DNA from: Coniella vitis
Lineage: Eukaryota; Ascomycota; Sordariomycetes; Diaporthales; Schizoparmaceae
Length of the DNA: 64,000 nucleotides
Direction of reading: 5' to 3'
Assembly: GCA_011317545.1 (NCBI GenBank)
Contig: WUJK01000001.1
Location: forward strand, 2,523,001-2,587,000
Made by a program: the position numbers and the translations under genes. How positions within the stretch are numbered: position 1 is the stretch's first letter; every line of letters begins with the position of its first letter. The notes below the pieces were generated by a model. That model saw only the letters and a list, made by a program, of their open reading frames with translations. It was not told the origin of the DNA and searched no databases. This document shows positions 58,396 through 64,000 of the stretch, piece by piece.

Positions 58396-60009
58396 TGTGC
58401 GAGCGGTCATTGCGTGGCTTTGTCTTGCATTTTTTTTTTGGTTTCCTTTGCGGCCGGGGTGGGTGAGTAGTTTTCTTTTTCCTTCAATCATCATGACGCT
58501 CGGGTTTCTCTTTCCGAGGGCCCTTTTTGCATTGTACCCGGCTTGCCAGGCCTTGTTGATAACATCCGACTTCGGCCGTCACGCGCGCAGGCGACAGGTG
58601 ATCACAGTAGTAGAGACACTGTGTTTCCGTCTTTTGCTTGCTCTTCTGCCCACGTTCTACTATGTACATAGCAGATGATGGAAGGAGTGGGCCGAATGTA
58701 CCGCAATATGTAGGCATGACGGCCGGGTGGTTTTCCCCGGCTTGGTTGAATGCCTGATGGGGGGAAAGGGGGGCCACGTTGGCCATCTGGCCATGCAGGC
58801 CCGTAGAAAAGTCTGGGGTTTTGATACAGCAGATTGATTACCATTACGATGTTGTGTTCCCTGCTTGGATCGGTGTGTCGTGTTCAGATTCCAGCATTGA
58901 AAGTCTGCACCGGCGAGGCAGAGACTCGTGACGGACGCACCAACAAGCCCAGAGGCCATGGTAAGGTGTGACTCGATGTTCCTTTGCAGCTGCTTCTGCG
59001 GTCTCGACGTTTTCGTCACTCATTCATGTCTTGAGAGTCAGACACATTGATGGATCGATCGATAAGCCTCTTGCTTTGGGCCGACCCGCGGGCCAGCAAT
59101 ACCCACAAGGGTAGCGGAGAGGGAAGGCCACCCCTGGAATCTCGGCGAGCACAGAGATTATCAGATGGAGAGATAATCATTGGGTAATAGTACTGAGCTT
59201 GCATGGTTGTTCTTTTTAACTTCTTCTGTCCGACGGCGGGCAGCGCCGCCCACGCCCATGCCCACGGCTAATTCCCGGTCAGCAACAACCGGGGAGAGAG
59301 GCAGAAGGGAAAAGGAGGCTCCCTGGTCCATGCCGGCTCCTTGACGCGGCGAAAGTCTTGTCCGCCACAATGCTTGCAAGTACAGATTCTTTCTTCCCAA
59401 CACGCGGGCCACGTCCACGACAGACGAAAGGGCCAGTCAAGCCATCAAGCCATGCGATCTAGCCTCGAGCTGACGACATGAGCGTTTTGTTCGGATTCCG
59501 CGAAACACTATGCAAAGAAGAGCAGGTGATTCGTGCGCAGTAGATAGCAATCGCAGCCAGCCGGCGCAGATGCAGATTGCGGAAAATCAAACCCGGGAAG
59601 AAAAAGAGGCAGGCAGATAGTGCTTGCAGCTTGGAGTTGCACTTAGCAGGGCCGCAAGCATCAGTAGCAGGGAGAAAGAATCGGCCAGCCAGGGGGCTGC
59701 TGAGGCCTGGGTTGTGGGCAAAGAGGAATAAGGTGGGGCTCTACAGGGGCCTCCAGGCTCTCGGAAGCAGCTCTCGGGCAGGCGATGCCACTATGACATC
59801 TGGACATGCACTCAGATACAGAACCTCAGAGCCTCGGCTGCACAGTGTGCCTGTGAGCAGCTGGTGATTGGACAATGCAGCAGGCATTTTGCGTGCAGTG
59901 CCCCACGACTTTATCTGATCTTGGGCCACACAAAGCCAACCTTCTGTCCCGTGGCGTCCGACAAACCAAACAATAAGACATTCACTTCCAATATCGGCCT
60001 CTGATCTCA

Positions 60010-60058
60010 TTCTCTCTCTCTTTCTCTCCCCATCTCCGTCTCTGTCTCTGTCTGACCA
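60010..60058 (+). promoter_or_regulatory. CT-rich leader upstream of the reductase gene
   Basis: A run of CTCT and TCTG units 550-600 bp upstream of the chosen ATG. Such tracts mark transcription start regions of strongly expressed fungal genes. This implies a 5' leader of several hundred bases. Confidence 0.4.
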
Positions 60059-60609
60059 AGACCACTGGATCTTGAATTGTCAGCCTTAGCAAATACTGCT
60101 TACTACCTCCTTACTCACACCCATCTTCACTTCTGCTCCGAGGCTGTTATCCAGTCTTCTATATCGCCAAAAGCTTGCGGCACAACTACGCCAAAAAGAG
60201 ACTACACACCTGACACAGTACCCGATAAATCATCGTGGCTCTGCCGTCGCGCCTCGGGTTTGAGCCTGTGCTACAACAACTTTCACGGGCTCATCCATGC
60301 CACTACAAGTGCCGGTGTACTGCTAGTCTTGCCTACCAGCAATTGCTATCGTTGCAACGGCTGCTGCCCCGCCTTGGTACCAGGTTACCTTCCTCCCCCG
60401 TGTCTCTGCTCCCACCCAGTGGCAACTCGACTCTTTGTTACTTTAGCAGCCTCTCTTCCAAACCTGCGTCGAAGCCCAAGACAGCACCCACGATACCCAC
60501 TACCCCTTCTTGTGACCAGACGACGACAATAACAACGACGACGACCCCTTTGACCTCTAATTCCTCCCCCTCCTCCTCTCCTTCTACTACCGCCATCACA
60601 CACAACGAG

Positions 60610-62469
60610 ATGCTGTCGGTACCGTCCGCGCAGTTACCCACGCCTGCAAAGGCCCCCCAAGATCGCATCCTCGAAAACTCTCGCGCTCCGTCGACTGCCC
60701 CTTCGCTCACATTCTCGGAGCTTTCGAGCGACGATCATGACGTCGACGATTCCCTACCCGCCGAGACACGCAACCGTCGCGGCTCGACGCGCTTAATTGC
60801 ACAGAATGCCGAGGACGTTCAACGTATCACTGGCGAGTCCACCGCCCAGCTGGCCGCCCGATGCTGCGGCGGGGGTTGCTGTCTGAGCGCCGGTGGCCAC
60901 CAGGATGGCATCGAATACGAAAAGGCCCAGCCACCAGACAACGACGCATACCGATCTCTCTGCCTCGAAATTGAAGAGATCCCAACTCTTCTGACGAACG
61001 TTGTCGAGTTGCCCGAGCAGACCGCCTGGCTCGAACCCATGAGGCGCCCCTCCGATATCCCGTCACCTGCCCCGTCCGCCGACTCTGGCAACGCTGCCAC
61101 AGATGAAGACGCCTTGGTTCAAAACACAGAGCAGTCGCTGCAGCAGCTTGCTCTTTCAGATCTCGACACCTCGTACCAACCCCCAAAATTTGTTCAACCA
61201 CACCCGCCCCACAGCGTCTTTCCCGCCAAGGTGCATAAGGCGCGCGAGCTGACTCGTCCTGGTGCCGAAAAGAGGACTTTCCATTTTGACATTGACATCA
61301 CCAACTACCCCGACAGTGAGGGCGTTGACTTCAAGGTCGGTGGCGCCATTGGTGTTTCGGCCCCCAACGAGGAGGATGACGTCGATGAGATCCTTGACCT
61401 TCTTCTTGTACCTCGCTTCCTGCGCGATAAGCCTGTTGTGCTTCGCACCACCAAGGGTCGGTGGCCCACAGTCTGGGGCGATGAACAAGCTCGCGAGCTT
61501 GTCACCACCCGTCGCGACCTCCTGACTTGGTGTTCCGACATTCAATCCTACCCTCCTACCAAGCCGCTGCTGCGTGTCTTGGCTGAACACGCCACCGAGG
61601 AGAATGAGCGCAAGATTCTCATGTTCTTGTGCTCTGGCGACGGCCAGGGCGCCTTTTGCAACTTCCGCACTGGTCCTCACATCTCCCTTGCTCAGTTGTT
61701 ACACGCCTTTCCCAGCGCCAAGCCACCCATGGATCTTCTCTTGAGTGTGCTGCAACCTCTTATGCCTCGCTTCTACTCGCTCTCCAATGACCCTCACGAT
61801 TCGTACGTGGCGCGTGACGGTAAGACGCACCGTCTGATTGAAATCGCAGTCACAGTCCATGAGGCTTCTGACTGGAGAAAGGGATCTCGGACGGGCGTCG
61901 GTTCTGGCTTTTTCCAGCGCCAGGCCCTCAAGTTCATCGAGGCTGAAAAGCGTGGCGAACGCGACCCACCCCTTTACATTCCCATGTTCAAGGGCATGAT
62001 GGCCAACCCACTCGCCAAAGAGTTTGTGTCAGATGGACCTATGCTCCTGATTGGTGCTGGTGTGGGCATTGCGCCCTTCCGTGGCTTTGTTCAGCGGCGC
62101 CTCAAGACGGCCAACTGCGCCAACAAGGTCTGGGTGCTACAGGGCATCCGTGATTCGCTCGTCGACGAAATCTACAGCGGCGAATGGGGCGTCCACGAAG
62201 ATGAGGTTAAGCGCGTGGTCGAGAGCCGTGTAGGTGAAGGTCGCTATGTGCAAGAAGAGGTTCTTCACCAGGCCGATTTGGTCTGGTATGTCATCAACGC
62301 CGTGGACGGTCGTGTTTTTGTGTGCGGCAGCAGCAAGGGCATGGGTGAGGGCGTCGAGCAAGCTCTGATCCAGGTTGCCATGCAAAAGGGCAACTTGGGT
62401 GAGGACGAGGCCAAGAAGTACTGGGACCTGAAGAAGGAAGTCGGCCAATATATTGCCGAGACTTGGTAA
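60610..62469 (+). CDS. NADPH/FAD reductase of the P450-reductase superfamily without FMN domain
   Basis: One exon, 619 residues from the first in-frame ATG. The C-terminal two thirds form the FAD/NADPH module of cytochrome P450 reductase: FAD-binding PRFYSLSND (R387), GSGFFQR (about 430), NADPH-binding MLLIGAGVGIAPFRGF (about 478-494), VFVCGSSKGMGEGVEQAL (about 568) and a C-terminal Trp (IAETW) that would stack on the flavin. The connecting domain is also present (VHKARELTRPGAEKRTFHF). In place of the FMN domain there is a disordered 200-residue N-terminus with a CCGGGCC cysteine cluster (about 85-91). It may pass electrons to a separate partner or directly to an acceptor; none is known. Fungal homologues with this layout exist, as I recall, without assigned function. 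Confidence 0.87.
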   Translation: MLSVPSAQLPTPAKAPQDRILENSRAPSTAPSLTFSELSSDDHDVDDSLPAETRNRRGSTRLIAQNAEDVQRITGESTAQLAARCCGGGCCLSAGGHQDGIEYEKAQPPDNDAYRSLCLEIEEIPTLLTNVVELPEQTAWLEPMRRPSDIPSPAPSADSGNAATDEDALVQNTEQSLQQLALSDLDTSYQPPKFVQPHPPHSVFPAKVHKARELTRPGAEKRTFHFDIDITNYPDSEGVDFKVGGAIGVSAPNEEDDVDEILDLLLVPRFLRDKPVVLRTTKGRWPTVWGDEQARELVTTRRDLLTWCSDIQSYPPTKPLLRVLAEHATEENERKILMFLCSGDGQGAFCNFRTGPHISLAQLLHAFPSAKPPMDLLLSVLQPLMPRFYSLSNDPHDSYVARDGKTHRLIEIAVTVHEASDWRKGSRTGVGSGFFQRQALKFIEAEKRGERDPPLYIPMFKGMMANPLAKEFVSDGPMLLIGAGVGIAPFRGFVQRRLKTANCANKVWVLQGIRDSLVDEIYSGEWGVHEDEVKRVVESRVGEGRYVQEEVLHQADLVWYVINAVDGRVFVCGSSKGMGEGVEQALIQVAMQKGNLGEDEAKKYWDLKKEVGQYIAETW

Positions 62470-64000
62470 TTGGTCGATTCGTCGGTTAATTACCTGAGTG
62501 TCTGGTTGATTGCCCTTGCGCTGTTACAGACACGGCCTTAATGCCCGCCTTTCTCCGTCTTACATTCGCCAACTACCGACCCCGAGCGCCGCCGCCCTTG
62601 AAGCGGTCTTTTTTCTTTAACAACCTTTGGCGTGGTAGACGCGAGCTTTTCTCATGGGGGGTTGAGTAATTCACAATCATTCCTTTCCATTTACGGCGGG
62701 CGGTGTCTCATTTTTGCATCCACTTGCAAAAGGCGGAGCGTGAGGCGAAACACTCAAAAAAGGTTCTTTTAGACGATACACCAAAATTTTGCGCAAGCAA
62801 CAAACAAGCATTCAAATCGAGGGCACTCGGTGGGCTTTCCTTGCCCATAGGCTGTATTGTGAGGGCAGGACAGGACAAGGGAGTTCAGGGACACACCTGC
62901 ATCAGGCGTTTCATTTCGTTGCCATTTTTTCTTTTTCGGGGCCCAACATGGGGAGGAGTTATCAGCCAAAAGAAATGGAAGAAAGACCAAGAGAGAAAAG
63001 GCACAAGACTGCTCTACCTAGCCTTGCCTCGTTGGGTCGGCTTCCTTTTTTCTTCATTTATGGCGTTGCCGTGCTTCGGGAGGGAGGAATCGGCTCGGGT
63101 TTTTGCTTTTTCCGGTTGAGGTGTATACTATTTTCGACTTTGAGAGGAAGTCAAGTCAATCAGGCGTGGCGTACATACCTAGGTAGTACAGATGGATCAA
63201 CAAAGTTCTTTTCCTTTGCCCCTAGCCCATCCTTACAGACGACGCGGCAGTCCGGAGCCGAATACTCTACAAGCTACAGAGTTGTTCTTTTACTTTATGC
63301 ACAACTGCAGATGGTGAAGCCTCGACTGCATGCAGTCTATTTTCTCGTTCCTCAGCCTCGGACCTTGAGTGAAATTTATGGTTGCTTGTTTAGTGCTTCT
63401 TTTCCAGCTCTCCCAAGCTGGAGAGCATATTTTAATGCATATATATTCTGGATGAGACTCGTGCATGTTACATAGTATCTAAAAGTTCGACCTGCTTGGT
63501 TGGATTGCGTTTCATCAGCTTCCTGGCATATAATTTGATCGGGCTATTACCTTTTGTGTAGCAAGAGCCAAAGTTACAGAATGAATGTATCAAACAATTA
63601 CATAGTACAATCGTGAGCACGTCGTAAAGCTTCTCGCGCATGCAAGGAGATGCGGATTTAGAGAAAACGGAGATTTCAAATCTTTAGTCATCTGGCCCTC
63701 GACCCCCAATCCCCGCTTTGACAAATGCTTCGAAATCCCAATCAGAGAGCCAAGCAAACTCAAGCCCACAACATACTGGCAGGGATTACGCCATCGGTTA
63801 GAGCAGGGTTCGGTCCCCAGCACCCCGCGGCAGAATCGCCAAAGAGCCCCACACCCGCCCCACCAGTACTAGCAAAAAAGATGGCGACAATTTTGCTCCG
63901 TCACGCACAGTACAGTACACTTTGTCATCTTTGATGGCAGCTTGCCATTATGATCTTGGACGGAATGAATGATCTATACAGACTGCGTGCTTGGACTTTG
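62470..64000. other. Gene-free right end, 1.5 kb
   Basis: Downstream of the reductase. Holds an ACCTAGGTAGTAC element near 63178 and two CATAGTA copies (63471, 63601). A GGTTCGGTCCCC stretch near 63809 resembles a tRNA B-box but lacks the arms of a tRNA. No gene supported. Confidence 0.5.

Larger units (their letters stand above)
55874..60609. other. Gene-free region, 4.7 kb
   Basis: Between the divergent P450 and reductase genes. Contains TACTATG copies at 56324, 58287 and 58658, a 9-bp inverted repeat at 58372-58395 and a CT-rich leader at about 60010-60058. The reading frame of the reductase is open for a further 125 codons upstream of its ATG, but without an ATG. No other coding frame is convincing. 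Confidence 0.5.

Noticed and set aside
60235..60609. 125-codon upstream extension of the reductase frame
   Set aside because: It has no ATG, is Ser/Thr/Pro-rich leader sequence and follows a CT-rich transcription start region.
23834..62469. Secondary-metabolite cluster made of methyltransferase, P450 and reductase
   Set aside because: The genes are 30-37 kb apart with housekeeping genes between them and no PKS, NRPS or terpene synthase in the window.
63780..63830. tRNA-like B-box (GGTTCGGTCCCC)
   Set aside because: No matching A-box, acceptor stem or anticodon arm can be drawn.

Overview
The window looks like a nuclear chromosome segment of a filamentous ascomycete (Pezizomycotina, most likely Sordariomycetes/Hypocreales). 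The reasons are short GT-AG introns of about 55-165 nt with CTAAC/CTGAC-like branch sites, long pyrimidine-rich leaders, single-gene spacing without operons, and families typical of these fungi: DUF7708 STAND-like protein, DUF7025 AAA ATPase, Clr5-type helix-turn-helix, 3CxxC zinc finger, Mx-like dynamin, Ssh4-type SPRY adaptor. The species cannot be fixed from the sequence alone. I found no rRNA, tRNA, CRISPR array or intact transposon.

Layout. 1-14 kb: a DUF7708 gene cut by the left edge (-), a DUF7025 AAA+ ATPase (+), a BTB/POZ protein (-), a single-pass membrane protein of unknown role (+) and a Clr5-like DNA-binding protein (-). 14-25 kb: a Dcr2-type metallophosphatase (+), an Ssh4/Ear1-type SPRY adaptor with PY motifs (-) and a PPM1/TcmP-type methyltransferase (+). 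25-34 kb: gene-poor DNA with one doubtful small secreted/membrane gene, then a 1583-residue disordered protein with a C-terminal methyltransferase-like domain (-). 33.6-41.4 kb: a 7.7 kb stretch with no convincing gene. 41-56 kb: a dynamin-like GTPase (-), a 3CxxC zinc finger (+), a Tho1/SARNP-like SAP protein (-), a GNAT acetyltransferase (-), a membrane-anchored ubiquitin-specific protease (+) and a cytochrome P450 with large Asn/Ser/His repeat insertions (-). 56-64 kb: 4.7 kb without a gene, a NADPH/FAD reductase of the cytochrome P450 reductase superfamily that lacks the FMN domain (+), and 1.5 kb with no gene.

Most genes are unrelated housekeeping or regulatory genes, not a pathway. The P450, the TcmP-like methyltransferase and the reductase are not clustered with any biosynthetic backbone gene. 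Two loose themes are ubiquitin/endosome biology (Ssh4-type adaptor, USP) and membrane remodelling (dynamin).

The strongest unexplained signal is a short motif, TACTATG/CATAGTA (usually within TACTATGTA or TACATAGTA). It recurs about 34 times in intergenic DNA and about once inside a gene. It is concentrated at 34.9-40.5 kb, where several copies are arranged as perfect inverted repeats. All exon structures were deduced by hand from splice signals and frame; each model listed with exons gives an uninterrupted frame with a length divisible by three.
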